Part shown: one piece after another, positions 24,768-38,362 of the stretch
How the letters are laid out: each line of letters opens with the position of its first letter
Position numbering within the stretch: position 1 is the stretch's first letter
Source: JBBIQS01 sp037442205
GTDB taxonomy: Bacteria; Myxococcota; Myxococcia; Myxococcales; UBA5297
Direction: 5' to 3'
Assembly: GCA_037442205.1 (NCBI GenBank)
Contig: JBBIQS010000007.1
Coordinates: forward strand, 61,263 to 125,262
Length of the DNA: 64,000 bases
The notes under the pieces: generated by a model
The model's database searches: none
Seen by the model: the letters and a program-made list of their open reading frames with translations, nothing else
What the model was told of the DNA's origin: nothing
Made by a program: the position numbers and the translations under genes

Positions 24768-25339
24768 AGTGTCCTCCGGAAGAACTCGGCCAGCATCTCC
24801 GGCCCGCGGGGGGTGGCGTAGGAGTCGGGATGGAACTGCAGGCCGAGCATCGGCAGCTCGCGGTGCTCGACCGCCATCGCCAGGCCGTCGTCGGTGCGGG
24901 CGATGACCGAAAGCGGGGCGGCGATCTCCTCCAGCGCCAGCGAGTGGTAGCGCATCACCGCCACCGGGCCGGCGAACGACGGCAGCAGCCGCGACTTCGT
25001 GAAGTGGGCCTGGGAGACCTTGCCGTGGGTCGGTGCGGCGCGGACCAGCCGGGCGCCGAACGCGAGGCCTAAAGCCTGATGGCCCAGGCAGATTCCCAGT
25101 GTCGGCAGCTCGCGCTCGGCGGCACGCTCGACCAGCCGGACGATGCCTGCCCGCACCGGATCGGTGGGCCCGGGCCCGACCACCAGCAGGTCGAAGCCGT
25201 CGAGCGAGGAGGAATCGGAGCTCAGCGCGCTGCCCGGGCGCACGCAGACGTCCGCGCGCCCGCAGGGCAGGCAGTCGATGACGTTCCAGGAGAAGGAGTC
25301 CTGGTTCTCGGCGAAGAGCACGCGCACCTTGGGCGCCAT
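24764..25339 (-). CDS. pabA: Aminodeoxychorismate/anthranilate synthase glutamine amidotransferase
   Basis: 191 residues, a class I glutamine amidotransferase of the TrpG/PabA type: FAENQDSFSWNV, VGPGPTDP, nucleophile C84 in GICLGHQ and H170 in QFHPDS. The third triad residue is Asp172 instead of the usual Glu of HPES. It supplies ammonia to PabB, whose start codon overlaps its stop. ATG at 25339 is the only start giving the canonical N-terminus. First gene of the operon; its promoter should lie in 25340-25500, opposite the next gene. Confidence 0.92.
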   Translation of the reverse strand: MAPKVRVLFAENQDSFSWNVIDCLPCGRADVCVRPGSALSSDSSSLDGFDLLVVGPGPTDPVRAGIVRLVERAAERELPTLGICLGHQALGLAFGARLVRAAPTHGKVSQAHFTKSRLLPSFAGPVAVMRYHSLALEEIAAPLSVIARTDDGLAMAVEHRELPMLGLQFHPDSYATPRGPEMLAEFFRRTL

Positions 25340-25810
25340 GCAAGCGCACCCGGGGGGACCTGGCAAGGAGCCGGGGCCGGAGCGCTCGAGCGGCGGCGCC
25401 CAGTGTGCCGCCATTCCGCGACGCTTCCGGGAAACCGGCCATCGCCCATTGCAGCGGCAATCCCTGCCGTCGATCGCCCCGGATCCCTACAGCCAGCGCC
25501 AGCCGTCGTGGATTCTCGCGCGGCACATCTTGTTCGGCGAGAGCCTGCTGCAGAAGGCGTCTGGCGACAGCGAGCTGGTCGCGAACTATCTGTCCCTGTG
25601 CGCCAATCCCAACACCGACGTGAACCTGGTGCTGTCGCGCTGGTCCGGGCTGCCCGGCGGACCCGAGCACCCTGGGGCGCGTGCGCTCGCAGAGGCTGCG
25701 CCGGGGCGCCGGGCCGGGAGGTGCCGGGCCCGCGGCATGATAGCTTGGAGGCGGCGCGGGACGGACTGCCCACCGGTCTCTACCGATCCATCCCGCGCCT
25801 CGGAGCCACC
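25340..25810. other. Intergenic region between pabA and the second Cys-rich giant
   Basis: This 471-nt divergent spacer must hold the pabA promoter. Its right half (about 25449-25814, plus strand) reads like protein-coding DNA; see the separate entry. No promoter boxes were convincing. Confidence 0.4.

Positions 25811-25814
<4 letters not shown>
25449..25814 (+). pseudogene. Coding-like stretch, possible small gene or gene relic
   Basis: On the plus strand about 80 codons (25458-25700) have strong GC3 bias and a protein-like composition (WILARHILFGESLLQKASGD, then NPNTDVNLVLSRWSGLPGG). After about 25710 the frame turns Arg/Cys-rich and looks non-coding. The only nearby start is a TTG at 25449 without a clear ribosome binding site. 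The frame closes with a TGA that overlaps the ATG of the next gene. I do not recognise the protein. It may be a short real gene, the remains of a larger one, or chance. Confidence 0.3.
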
Positions 25815-30130
<4,316 letters not shown>

Positions 30131-30347
30131 GTCGTCCTCCCCGGCGCCCGCCACGGAATCCCTCAGTCAGTTCGGCCACGTGATTCGGGTGTCCGCGGCC
30201 TGCCCCGAGCCGCGGCCTTGCCGGCGAAGCCCGCCGGGTCCCCGGATCACTCCGCGCCTTGTCGGCTCGCCGCGCTGAGCCGATGACGCCAACTGGTTGT
30301 CCCGGCTGGCGACCCGCGGGGCCAGGCCCCGACGTCGAGGGTTGCGT

Positions 30348-30722
30348 TCACCCGTACCGGCGGCGTTGCGACCACAGGTAGACGCCGAACCCGATCGCGA
30401 CGAGCGTGCCCACCGTGATCCCGAACACCTGCCGCGGCGAGTCGAACGGGAAGAAGCCGAAACCCACCATCGCGAGGCGGCCGGCGACGTCGAGCCCGAG
30501 GCAGACCAGGGCCGCGTCCAGCGCCCAGCGTCGCCCGACCAATGCCAGCGCGCCTGCCGAGAGGTAGAGCAAGCCGATCGCGGCGCCGGCGGCGGTCGAG
30601 CCGAGGCTGGATTGAGTGGAGAGGCCGAAGAAGGCGTGCCGGAACGCGGTCGCGATCTCCGCGAGGCCGAACAGGAGCATCAGCCCCGACACAGCGAGGA
30701 TTCCCCAGGTCCGTGGAGGCAT
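30348..30722 (-). CDS. Small integral membrane protein
   Basis: 124 residues with about four hydrophobic segments (WGILAVSGLMLLFG, IGLLYLSAGALALVG, LDAALVCLGLDVAG, VGTLVAIGFGVYLW) and a short basic C-terminal tail. The start at 30722 is the first ATG giving a compact membrane protein; there is no strong ribosome binding site. No family recognised. Lies downstream of the methyltransferase on the same strand, 271 nt away, so probably a separate transcript. Confidence 0.65.
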   Translation of the reverse strand: MPPRTWGILAVSGLMLLFGLAEIATAFRHAFFGLSTQSSLGSTAAGAAIGLLYLSAGALALVGRRWALDAALVCLGLDVAGRLAMVGFGFFPFDSPRQVFGITVGTLVAIGFGVYLWSQRRRYG

Positions 30723-30993
30723 GGTGGGGGACGGTATGCCTTGGCCCGTCCCCGTGCTCGGGTCGCGGACCGGCTCAACGCTAAATGTGTGGCGGTCGGC
30801 GAATTCGGATCTGTGAAGGCCGAGTGATTCCGCCAGCTTGGCCGGGCTGGCAGGCCTTGGATGCTGGAGCGGTGCCGAAGCCGGTGCGCCAGTCATATTT
30901 CGTGCAAGGGATATCGGGCAATGCCTTCCAGAGTCCCTTCGACTCGCCGCCAGGCATAGGCCTGTCGTCCTCGCCCGTCCAGGCAGCCCTCGT

Positions 30994-31803
30994 TCATGGA
31001 GCAGTGTTGGTTGGGCTGACCCGCGGCTTCGCGACGACGAGCCGCGTGACGCCGCCGACGCGGATCGTGCCATCCTTCCGGTGCCCTTCGGCCTCGCGGG
31101 CGAGCTCGGCTTCCCACGCAGGGAGATCGTGCGCCGCAACGCCGGCGAGGAGGCGGCCGAGCACCACGCGCACCCAGCGTGCGATGTCGGCGCCGCGCTC
31201 GCCCTCGACGACCGCGACGTCTCGCTCCTCGACGTGTTCTATCGCGAGGTCTGCGGCCGCGTAGTCCGCCTCGATCCGCGCGAGCGTCCCGTACCGGAAG
31301 ACACCCGGCCGCTCGAAACCGATGGCCGGGAGGGGCGCGTACCGGCTGGTCACGCGTCTCGGGAGCATGGCCCAGGGAACGCGCTCGGGCTCGGCCCAGA
31401 ACGCCGCGACGAAGGTGCCTCCCGGAACGAGCGCGCGGCGGGCGGCCGCGAGTGCTTGCTCGGGCGCGGCCATGTACATGATTCCCCAGCGCGCGGTGAC
31501 CGCGTCGAAGCCTTGCGCGTCCACCGTTTCCGCGCTTCCTACGCGGAGCTCGACGTTCGACAGCCCGCGCGACGCCGCCTTCGTGCGCGCATCGGCGAGC
31601 GCGGCCTCGTCCACGTCGACGCCGAGCACGTACCCCGCCGGTCCCACTCGCGCCGCCGCGCGAAGCAGCGGCTCGCCGCGCCCCGACGCGAGATCCAACA
31701 CGCGCATCCCCTCGCGCACGCCGGCGAGATCCAGCATCCGCTCGCTCACCGCGGCGGTGAGGCGCGACTCCATCTCATAGAAGGACTGCGCGTCGTCCGC
31801 CAT
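30994..31803 (-). CDS. SAM-dependent class I methyltransferase (UbiE/MenG-like)
   Basis: 269 residues. SAM-binding motif I is VLDLASGRGEPLL, the acidic residue of motif II is VLGVDVDEAAL, and motif IV/post-I elements are FDAVTARWGIMYM and ALVPGGTFV. The C-terminal part is typical of small-molecule methyltransferases. Substrate unknown. Codon choice is rich in GCG/CGC and differs slightly from the neighbouring genes, which may reflect a different origin. No operon partner. Confidence 0.85.
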   Translation of the reverse strand: MADDAQSFYEMESRLTAAVSERMLDLAGVREGMRVLDLASGRGEPLLRAAARVGPAGYVLGVDVDEAALADARTKAASRGLSNVELRVGSAETVDAQGFDAVTARWGIMYMAAPEQALAAARRALVPGGTFVAAFWAEPERVPWAMLPRRVTSRYAPLPAIGFERPGVFRYGTLARIEADYAAADLAIEHVEERDVAVVEGERGADIARWVRVVLGRLLAGVAAHDLPAWEAELAREAEGHRKDGTIRVGGVTRLVVAKPRVSPTNTAP

Positions 31804-32057
31804 CGCGGCGACATCCTACACCGCAGCGATCCTTGGTCACCGTTGCGTCAATTGGCCATCGGGCTCACCCGACGCACCAGGCTCGCCACGGCAACGCGGC
31901 CTCGGTGGGCCGGGAACCAGACTTCACCTGCGGCACCGACGAGGACCTGGCACCGCGACCGTCGCCGAACCGGCTCCTGGAAGGCCGTTTCGCCATCCGC
32001 CGGCGCGCTCGCGCACGGCGCTTGAGCCCGCGCGCGAGCCGCTGCCGCGGCCAGTCC

Positions 32058-34679
32058 CTACGGCGTGGTGGAGACCGAGTGCTCGACGCACGGCCCGGCA
32101 CCGGCGACGTTCTCGAGGCAGACCGAGAAGGTGTACGCCGTGTTGGCGGCCAGCCCGGTCACCAGGAACTGGGTGCCGGGCACTCCCAGGCCCAGGAAGG
32201 TCGAGCCGGTGGTCTTGTCGGTCACCGAGAACTGGCTGATCGCCTGGTTCGCCGGCACCGCCACGTCGAGCGCCACCATCGAGGCGGTCGGGGTGCTGGT
32301 CACCGTCGGCGACTCGGTGGGGGCCGCGATGGGCACCTCGAACCCGACCGGCAGCCGGTGCATGTAGCGCGACTCGCCGACGAAGATGTCCCCGTCCACC
32401 AGCGGCTGGGCGATGATGTACCGCGCGCTGTGTCCGCCGACGGCGCGCGCCCCGGCTCCTGTCAGATCCATCGCCACCAGGTTGCCGGAGACCGCTCCAG
32501 TCATCGGCATGCCGTTGAGGAACAGCAGGCGGTCCGCGGTGGCCATCAGGTAGCTGGCGCCCAGTAGGTTCCCGGCGATCGGCGAAGCGTTGTTCACGTC
32601 GGAGTCGGCCAGCGCGTGGCTCATCAGCCGCATCCGCTTGTAGCCCAGCGATCCCGCCAACTCCTCCTCGATGAAATAGACCTGGCCGTTGGCTACCGCC
32701 AGGGAGGAGACGCGGTTGCCGGCGACGACCTGGACCGGCGTGGCCGGGGCGCAGGTCGGCTCGGTGGTGCCGTCGCCGACGCGGTAGACGCCCGAGGCGG
32801 TCGCGAAATAGAAGGCGACGCCAACCCGCTGCAGCGAGGTGACCTCGCTCAGGCCCCCGGCGACGAGGACCGGGTCGGCGGCCCCGATCGCCGGCACGCA
32901 CTGGATCGAGCTGCCGCGTTGGGTCGCCCCGTTGATGCCGCCGGCGAACCAGATCGCGTCCCCGGCGGAGCTGGCGGCGACCGTGGTCGGCGCCGAGGCG
33001 ATGGGCAGGAGATTGGCCAGCAGCGAGCGACCCTGGGTCCCCATGGCCGCGACGTCGTACTTCATGATGGTGCGGTTGGCGCTCGCATCGTCGGAGTAGA
33101 AGATCTCGTTGAGCGGCCCCACGGCGAAGTCCGCCGGGGCGGGTGTGCCGAGGGAGGTGGTCCCCTGGCTCAGGTCGGCGAAGAAGCTGCCGGCGTTGTC
33201 GACCAGGTCCCACGAGTAGACGCTGGAGCCGGAGAGCCAGTAGAGAGAGTTGCCGCTCTGGTGGAGAGCGCGGGCGTCGCCGGCGCCCCGCCGGATGGAG
33301 CCCGGGCAGGTGTAGACGCGGAACGAGGCTGCGTTCGGCCGCCAGCTGCGGTCGCACTTGAGCTCGCCGAGAGAGGTGTTCCCCGCGCCGTCGTCGTAGC
33401 TGGGGGCGATCGAGACGCAGGTCGGGACGAGCTGGCCGGCGGCGTCGAACAGCGCGGGCGGCTCGAAGTCGGCGGCCTGGATGGCGGCGTCGGTGGTGGC
33501 GACCGGCGTCGCGTTGGCGGCAGCCGGGGTGGTCCCCGCCGCGGCGAAGATGCGGTAGCCGCTCACCGTGACCCCGATCGCCTGCCAGGTCAGGTGCAGC
33601 TGGGCGTGGCCGGCGACCAGCGAGTGGCCGAGCGAGGTCCCGGCGGCGTAGACACCCGCGCCGTAGGCGAAGTTGGCGGCCATGTCGGAGGGGACCGACT
33701 CGGAGTTCGGGCGGGCCGCGGTGACCACGCAGTTGAACCTGGCGTTGGTCTGCGCGGTCAGCGTCAGGGTGTGGGGGCTGCTGGTGAGCCCGGTGGCGGT
33801 GATCAGCCCCTGGACGCCCTGGGGGTTGGTGAAGACGCTCTCGTAGATGTTCGAGTAGCCGCAGTACAGGTTGAAGGTCGTGCCGGCGACGGCGCCGGCG
33901 CTGGTGTTCCAGGCGACCGTGACGTCCCTGCCGCGGATGGTGGTCGTCGGAGCGGCCTGTTTGGCGGCGACGTCGACGAGCACCGGAGCCGACCGGACGC
34001 TCTCGCGATTCTTGTTGTCGACCGAGCTGATGGTGAATTCGTAGGAGCCGCCGGCGGCGTCGCCGATGTTGAGCACGGCCGGGATCACCGAGGACTGGCG
34101 GACGGTCTCGTCGACCCCGTTCCGCTTGACGTAGAAGTTGTAGCGCTGGGCCCCGGCGACCGGCGTCCAGGTCGCCTCCGCTTTGCTGCCGCGGAAGGAG
34201 ACGGCCAGATCGCCGGGAGGGTCGATGCTGGCGACCGTCGACATGCTGGTCTTGAACGACCAGCTGTAGGGAGCGAGCGGGTTGCCGGCCTTGTCGGCGA
34301 AATTGGAGACGGTGACGCTGTAGCTGGTCTCGAAGTCGGCGGCGATCACGTACGCGACGCTCTGGTCGCTCGACATTTGAGCCGAGCTGACGGCCGCCGC
34401 GGGAGAGATCGACAGGGTGGAGCCGAGGTCAGCTGCGGAGACCGGCTCCGAGAACGACACGGTCAGGGTCAGCGTGCCGTTGACCGGCAGGGCAAAGGAG
34501 CTGCCGCTCGGCGGATTGATCGCGACGACGGTCGGGGCGGTGGTGTCGCCGCCGCCACCTCCATCGTCACTCCCTCCGGAGGTCTGCTTCCCACATCCGG
34601 CCGACGTCGCGGCAACGGCAATCAGGACAACGGCAAACCGAGCCGCGGCGCGGCGCGCAAGGCGATGATCGCGATCCAT
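32058..34679 (-). CDS. Lipoprotein with Big_5/fibronectin-like domains and a beta-propeller
   Basis: 873 residues. GGGGAG precedes the ATG. Signal with lipobox TSAGC (about Cys29) followed by a Gly/Asp-rich linker. Residues 45-145 match a bacterial Ig-like Big_5 domain (TTAPTVVAINPPSG ... VSFSEPVS). Residues 150-460 contain about three fibronectin-III-like domains. Residues 460-780 show repeating short strands like a beta-propeller (VYSWDLVDN, IWFAGGING, VYFIEEELAG). A last fibronectin-III-like domain with FSVTDKTTG and CLENVAG closes the protein. Likely an outer-membrane surface lipoprotein; no enzymatic motif. Confidence 0.8.
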   Translation of the reverse strand: MDRDHRLARRAAARFAVVLIAVAATSAGCGKQTSGGSDDGGGGGDTTAPTVVAINPPSGSSFALPVNGTLTLTVSFSEPVSAADLGSTLSISPAAAVSSAQMSSDQSVAYVIAADFETSYSVTVSNFADKAGNPLAPYSWSFKTSMSTVASIDPPGDLAVSFRGSKAEATWTPVAGAQRYNFYVKRNGVDETVRQSSVIPAVLNIGDAAGGSYEFTISSVDNKNRESVRSAPVLVDVAAKQAAPTTTIRGRDVTVAWNTSAGAVAGTTFNLYCGYSNIYESVFTNPQGVQGLITATGLTSSPHTLTLTAQTNARFNCVVTAARPNSESVPSDMAANFAYGAGVYAAGTSLGHSLVAGHAQLHLTWQAIGVTVSGYRIFAAAGTTPAAANATPVATTDAAIQAADFEPPALFDAAGQLVPTCVSIAPSYDDGAGNTSLGELKCDRSWRPNAASFRVYTCPGSIRRGAGDARALHQSGNSLYWLSGSSVYSWDLVDNAGSFFADLSQGTTSLGTPAPADFAVGPLNEIFYSDDASANRTIMKYDVAAMGTQGRSLLANLLPIASAPTTVAASSAGDAIWFAGGINGATQRGSSIQCVPAIGAADPVLVAGGLSEVTSLQRVGVAFYFATASGVYRVGDGTTEPTCAPATPVQVVAGNRVSSLAVANGQVYFIEEELAGSLGYKRMRLMSHALADSDVNNASPIAGNLLGASYLMATADRLLFLNGMPMTGAVSGNLVAMDLTGAGARAVGGHSARYIIAQPLVDGDIFVGESRYMHRLPVGFEVPIAAPTESPTVTSTPTASMVALDVAVPANQAISQFSVTDKTTGSTFLGLGVPGTQFLVTGLAANTAYTFSVCLENVAGAGPCVEHSVSTTP

Positions 34680-35076
34680 GGCACTCCCCTATTGGCGCGT
34701 CCGGGCAGGGCGCGGGAGGGCAAGGTCCCGCGGGACGCAGGAGGTAGATACTCCGATTCCTTGGATTCCCCAAGTAGGGGCGGGAGCCCGGCGAGGAGCT
34801 TGAACCCGCACGCGGGCGCGGCGGCATCGATGCAAGCGCCGCCCTCGGGAAGCAGCACCGCGGAGCCATCGGGCCGGAGCGCGCCGTACATCGAGAGCCG
34901 CAGCGGGTGGCAGCGCCGGCCAGTCCACGAGGCGGGCGGTCGATGACGTCGTAGCGGTGGATTTGCAGGCCGGCGCGGGCGCGGACGTCCGCTCGAACTG
35001 TCCGGTGATGGGCACTGGCCGGTTCCTTTCCCTCCGGCCGCTCTCCTGGAGGTCGGCTCTGCCCTAGGGTGGTGGC
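34680..35076. other. Intergenic region between divergent genes
   Basis: 397 nt between the fibronectin-type lipoprotein (minus) and the SDR (plus). Minus-strand stretches such as MYGALRPDGSAVLLPEGG have some protein-like character but are broken between frames. I saw no supported gene, promoter or repeat. Confidence 0.4.
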
Positions 35077-36108
35077 ATGGACACCGTCTTTCTGACGGGT
35101 GGCACGGGCCTGGTCGGCGGTGCAGTGGCGCGGGCCCTGGCGCAGCGCGGTCAGCGCGCCCTCGCTCTGGCGCGCCCCACCGCCGACGTCGGCGCGCTGG
35201 TCGCCGCCGGCGCTGAGCTGGTGCCGGGGGACCTCCTCGAACCCTCCTCCTGGCGCCAGCGCCTGCGCGGCTGTGAGGTGGTGATTCACTGCGCCGCGGC
35301 GACCGGCGTCGGCAGGGGATGGAGCGAGAGCCGCCGCCTCAACGTCGACGGCACCCGCATCGTGCTCGACGCCGCGATCGCCGCTGGGGTCCGCCGCCTC
35401 GTCAATCTGAGCAGCGTCTCGGTGTACGGGCTCGCGGCCGGCGTCTACGACGAGGGCGCCTCGCTGCCACGCACCGGCGATCCCTACAGCGACACCAAGC
35501 AGGAGGCCGAGGCGATGTGCCAGGCCGCCCACGCCGACGATCGCATGGAGACCGTCACCGTGCGGCCCACGCTCATCCTCGGGCCGGGCGGCGAAGGCAA
35601 TTTCTTCCCCACCTGCCTGCAGATGCTCTCCAAAAAGAGCCTGCCGCTCATCGGCGGCGGCCGGGCCGCGGCCTGGTTCGTCGACGCCGACGACGTGGCC
35701 GAGCAGGTGCTGCAGTGCGCCGAGCGCCCCGCCGCCGCCGGGCGCGTCTACAACTCCAACAGCCTCGAGCCCATCGACTGGCGCGCCTTTGTCCAGCGGC
35801 TCGTCGCCTACCACGGCCTGCCGCTCCCCCGCGCCCTCCCGTCGCTGCCGCTTTATGCCGTGGGCGGCGTGCTGGAGGTGCTCGCCGCGCTGCACCTGCT
35901 GCCCGGTCCCCCGCCGCTGCGGCGCTTCGATGTCGATTTCTTCGCCGCCGACCGCAGCTACCCCATGGCGCGCGCCGAGCGCGACCTCGGCTTCCGCCCC
36001 CGCTACAACATCGAGGCGATGCTGGCCCGCGTCCTGCCGCTCTACACCGCCGACGGCAAGGTGGCGGGCGGCGCCGGTCCCGCCAGGCGGAGCGCGGCGG
36101 CGCGGTAG
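35077..36108 (+). CDS. NAD(P)-dependent epimerase/3-beta-hydroxysteroid dehydrogenase-like extended SDR
   Basis: 343 residues. N-terminal Rossmann motif TGGTGLVGG, acidic/arginine cofactor region, conserved NLSSVSVYG strand and the YxxxK catalytic pair in YSDTKQEAE. These mark an extended short-chain dehydrogenase of the epimerase / 3-beta-HSD group, which oxidises or epimerises sugars, sterols or flavonoid-like substrates. Later motifs RPTLILGPG and FVDADDVAE are also typical. The C-terminal PLYAVGGVLEVLAAL stretch could be membrane-associated, as in sterol dehydrogenases. Substrate unknown; no pathway neighbours. Confidence 0.85.
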   Translation: MDTVFLTGGTGLVGGAVARALAQRGQRALALARPTADVGALVAAGAELVPGDLLEPSSWRQRLRGCEVVIHCAAATGVGRGWSESRRLNVDGTRIVLDAAIAAGVRRLVNLSSVSVYGLAAGVYDEGASLPRTGDPYSDTKQEAEAMCQAAHADDRMETVTVRPTLILGPGGEGNFFPTCLQMLSKKSLPLIGGGRAAAWFVDADDVAEQVLQCAERPAAAGRVYNSNSLEPIDWRAFVQRLVAYHGLPLPRALPSLPLYAVGGVLEVLAALHLLPGPPPLRRFDVDFFAADRSYPMARAERDLGFRPRYNIEAMLARVLPLYTADGKVAGGAGPARRSAAAR

Positions 36109-36287
36109 TGCCGGGAACCGGCGGCCGCCGAGCGCCCCGACCTTGGACTCTGCGTCGGTGGAAAGGAACGCCGGGAGTCGCGCAGAATCCAACCATCGGC
36201 GTGCAGCCGCGCCCGGTGGGGCCGTAGGATCTGGAATCGAGGTCGTGAGGCTCCACTCAACCAACCGCTTCGCAATGGGAGGATGAG

Positions 36288-36833
36288 ATGTCAGCTGTTC
36301 CCCTCGAAGTCGCCGTCCCTCGACCCTTGCCGTCCAACCTCAAGGTCGTCCGCAGCTCGCGGAGCTACTGCTGCGCGTACCTCGGCAACGTGTTCCTGGT
36401 CGTCTGGAACGAGGCGCCGACGGTGGCCGCGCTCGATCAGATGCAGCAGGACATGGGCGAGCTGCAGCGCAGCTGCCCGAAGGGCGGGGGCATGCTGGTC
36501 GTCTCCCGGGCTTCCTCGCCAGGCGACCACAACGCCGTCAAGCGCAGCACCGACGGCCTCAGGGCGATGGCTCCCTGGCTGAAGGCGCTGGCCGGCGTCA
36601 ACGGCGGCACCGGCATACTCGCCAAGCTGGTGCGGGTGATGATGCAGACCATCACCACCCTGGCTGGCAACCTGCCGGTCGAGTGCAAGCTGTTCGGCGT
36701 TCCGGCCGAGGCGGCGCAGTGGCTCGCCGGCGGCCTGGGGCGCGCCGGCTGCCTCGAGGTCACCGAGGCCGAGCTGCAAGCCGGCCTCGCCGCACTGCTC
36801 GAGCTCTATCCTCCGCCGGCCGAGAATGCCTGA
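36288..36833 (+). CDS. Conserved-looking protein of unknown function
   Basis: 181 residues, well-placed GGGAGGATGAG before the ATG. Alternating strands and helices (NVFLVVWNEAP, GGGMLVVSRASSPGD, VECKLFGVPAEAAQWLAGGL) suggest a single alpha/beta domain reminiscent of STAS/SpoIIAA-like regulators. I do not recognise the family. No signal peptide, so probably cytoplasmic. Isolated gene. Confidence 0.7.
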   Translation: MSAVPLEVAVPRPLPSNLKVVRSSRSYCCAYLGNVFLVVWNEAPTVAALDQMQQDMGELQRSCPKGGGMLVVSRASSPGDHNAVKRSTDGLRAMAPWLKALAGVNGGTGILAKLVRVMMQTITTLAGNLPVECKLFGVPAEAAQWLAGGLGRAGCLEVTEAELQAGLAALLELYPPPAENA

Positions 36834-37286
36834 GTGACGCGGGCGGCGCCTCTTCGCCTGCATCGCGCCTCGTGGGGAGCTCGAATGGCTTCCTGCCGGT
36901 TGCCAACCCGATCGCCAGCGAGCAGCGGCCGACGAAAGTCGGCCTCGTAGTCGAGCGGAGCGAGAGCGGGCTGACCGGATCTCCGTGCCGGTGTAGGGCG
37001 CCTGCTCGGACGCCACGCCGATCGGTCGCAGCCGCGCAGAGGGCGAGGCGCTGTCGAGCCTGGGCGCGGTGCCGCTCGCCGCGCCGCCACCGAGACGGCA
37101 CTCCAACCGCGGCGCTGCAACTTCGGCGTCCCCGACCCGCAGGAGTGACCGGGCCGGCCTGCCCTCGAATTCTCCAGGGAATCTGGCGGCTTGCGCCGGA
37201 TATCAGCCTCGGCCCGCGCCGGCGCGGCGACGTTCCAGGAGCGGGAGTCCTGGCTCTCGGCAAAGAGCGCCTGGGCGCCAATCCAG
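36834..37286. other. Intergenic region with a pabA-like relic at its right end
   Basis: 453 nt between convergent genes. The only recognisable content is a short stretch at about 37200-37283 (minus) resembling the N-terminus of PabA/TrpG. The rest is unassigned GC-rich sequence. Confidence 0.45.
37200..37283 (-). pseudogene. Possible N-terminal relic of a pabA/trpG gene
   Basis: The minus strand reads ALFAESQDSRSWNVAAPARA and continues EADI. This resembles the N-terminus of the intact PabA at 24764-25339 (VLFAENQDSFSWNV ... RADV), and the DNA of the two is clearly similar (GACGTTCCAGGAG shared). No start codon and no amidotransferase core follow. The match is short, so coincidental conservation is possible but unlikely. 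Confidence 0.5.
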
Positions 37287-38291
37287 CTACTGCAGCTCCT
37301 GAGTGGAGGCGCCGGGGGCCTCCCGCTCCTCGTGCTCGAGCAGCCAGTCGCGGACCGGGCGGAAGACGCGCTCGTGGGCCTCGTTGGAGACGAACAGGTC
37401 GGCGTGGGCCATGGCGATGGTGTGAGTGCCGACCTCCAGCAGCCGCTTGGAGCTCGAGCCGATCTGATGGAACGGGAAGGCGGCGGTCTCGGGCGGGACG
37501 ATGCCGTCGCCCTGGGCCAGCACGCACAAGAGCGGGTTGCGCAGATTGCGCAGGGCGTCGCTCAAGTTGGCGCCGCGGACGATCAGATCGCGGTCCTTGA
37601 TCCAGTGGGCGATCTGCTTGTTGACGAAGCGGTTGGGGTCCTCGACGGTGCGCACCATCTCCTTGGCGGCGCTGGTGTCGGTGACCTCGGGGTTCATGTA
37701 GACCGACAGCAGCCAGGGGGTGAAGCGGGCCAGCATCGGCAGCGCCAGCTCGGCCAGCTTGCGGGTGCCCTTGAGCCGCACCAGCCCCACCAGCGTCGGC
37801 GAGGCGAAGGCCGCCCTGACCAGCGGATTGACCTTCATCCAGCGCACCGGCGTCCCCAGGCAGACCAGGGTCCCGAGCCGGTTGTTGGGCTCGAAGGCGG
37901 CGTGCAGGAACATCAGCGTCCCGCCCAGCGAGCCGCCCAGCACGTCGACCCGATCGGCGCCGGTCAGGGTGCGCTCCAGCACCGCGCGGATGGCGACCTT
38001 GAGGTCGGTCAGCGCCAGGTCCTCGAGCGAGTAGTTGTCGCTGCCGCCCTCGCACACCGAGCCGCCCTGCCCGCGCAGGTCCACCCGCCACACCTCGAGC
38101 CCGGCCTCCACCAGGTAGCCTTCCAGGGACAGGCCGTTGGGGTGGAAGGCGTAGATGAACGAGTTCATCCCGTAGCCGGGGAGGATCAGCACCGGCCGCC
38201 GGCCCTTGGCCAGCGTGCTCGGATCGAACGCCTGGTAGACCGAGAGCTGCCAGCCGGCGCCGTTGGCGATCAGATGTCGTCGGGTTTCCAT
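37287..38291 (-). CDS. Alpha/beta hydrolase, PHA synthase/lipase-like
   Basis: 334 residues. Oxyanion region LILPGYGMNSF, nucleophile elbow VLGGSLGG (Ser121), then VLAQGDGIVPPE carrying the acid and THTIAMAHADL carrying the His. These support an active alpha/beta hydrolase. VWRVDLRGQGGS and the large cap domain recall poly-hydroxyalkanoate synthase-like and acyl-hydrolase proteins. No secretion signal; probably cytoplasmic or membrane-peripheral. ATG at 38291 fits the family start. Substrate unknown. Confidence 0.85.
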   Translation of the reverse strand: METRRHLIANGAGWQLSVYQAFDPSTLAKGRRPVLILPGYGMNSFIYAFHPNGLSLEGYLVEAGLEVWRVDLRGQGGSVCEGGSDNYSLEDLALTDLKVAIRAVLERTLTGADRVDVLGGSLGGTLMFLHAAFEPNNRLGTLVCLGTPVRWMKVNPLVRAAFASPTLVGLVRLKGTRKLAELALPMLARFTPWLLSVYMNPEVTDTSAAKEMVRTVEDPNRFVNKQIAHWIKDRDLIVRGANLSDALRNLRNPLLCVLAQGDGIVPPETAAFPFHQIGSSSKRLLEVGTHTIAMAHADLFVSNEAHERVFRPVRDWLLEHEEREAPGASTQELQ

Positions 38292-38362
38292 GGCCCATCC
38301 ATTGGATAACCCGCCTGCGTGGGAAGGGCGAGCCCCGCGCGTTGCCTCTGGCTCCTGCCGGC

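Noticed and set aside
34622..34891. Minus-strand fragment MYGALRPDGSAVLLPEGG
   Set aside because: Short, split between frames, overlaps the start of a supported lipoprotein gene; not enough to call a gene or relic.
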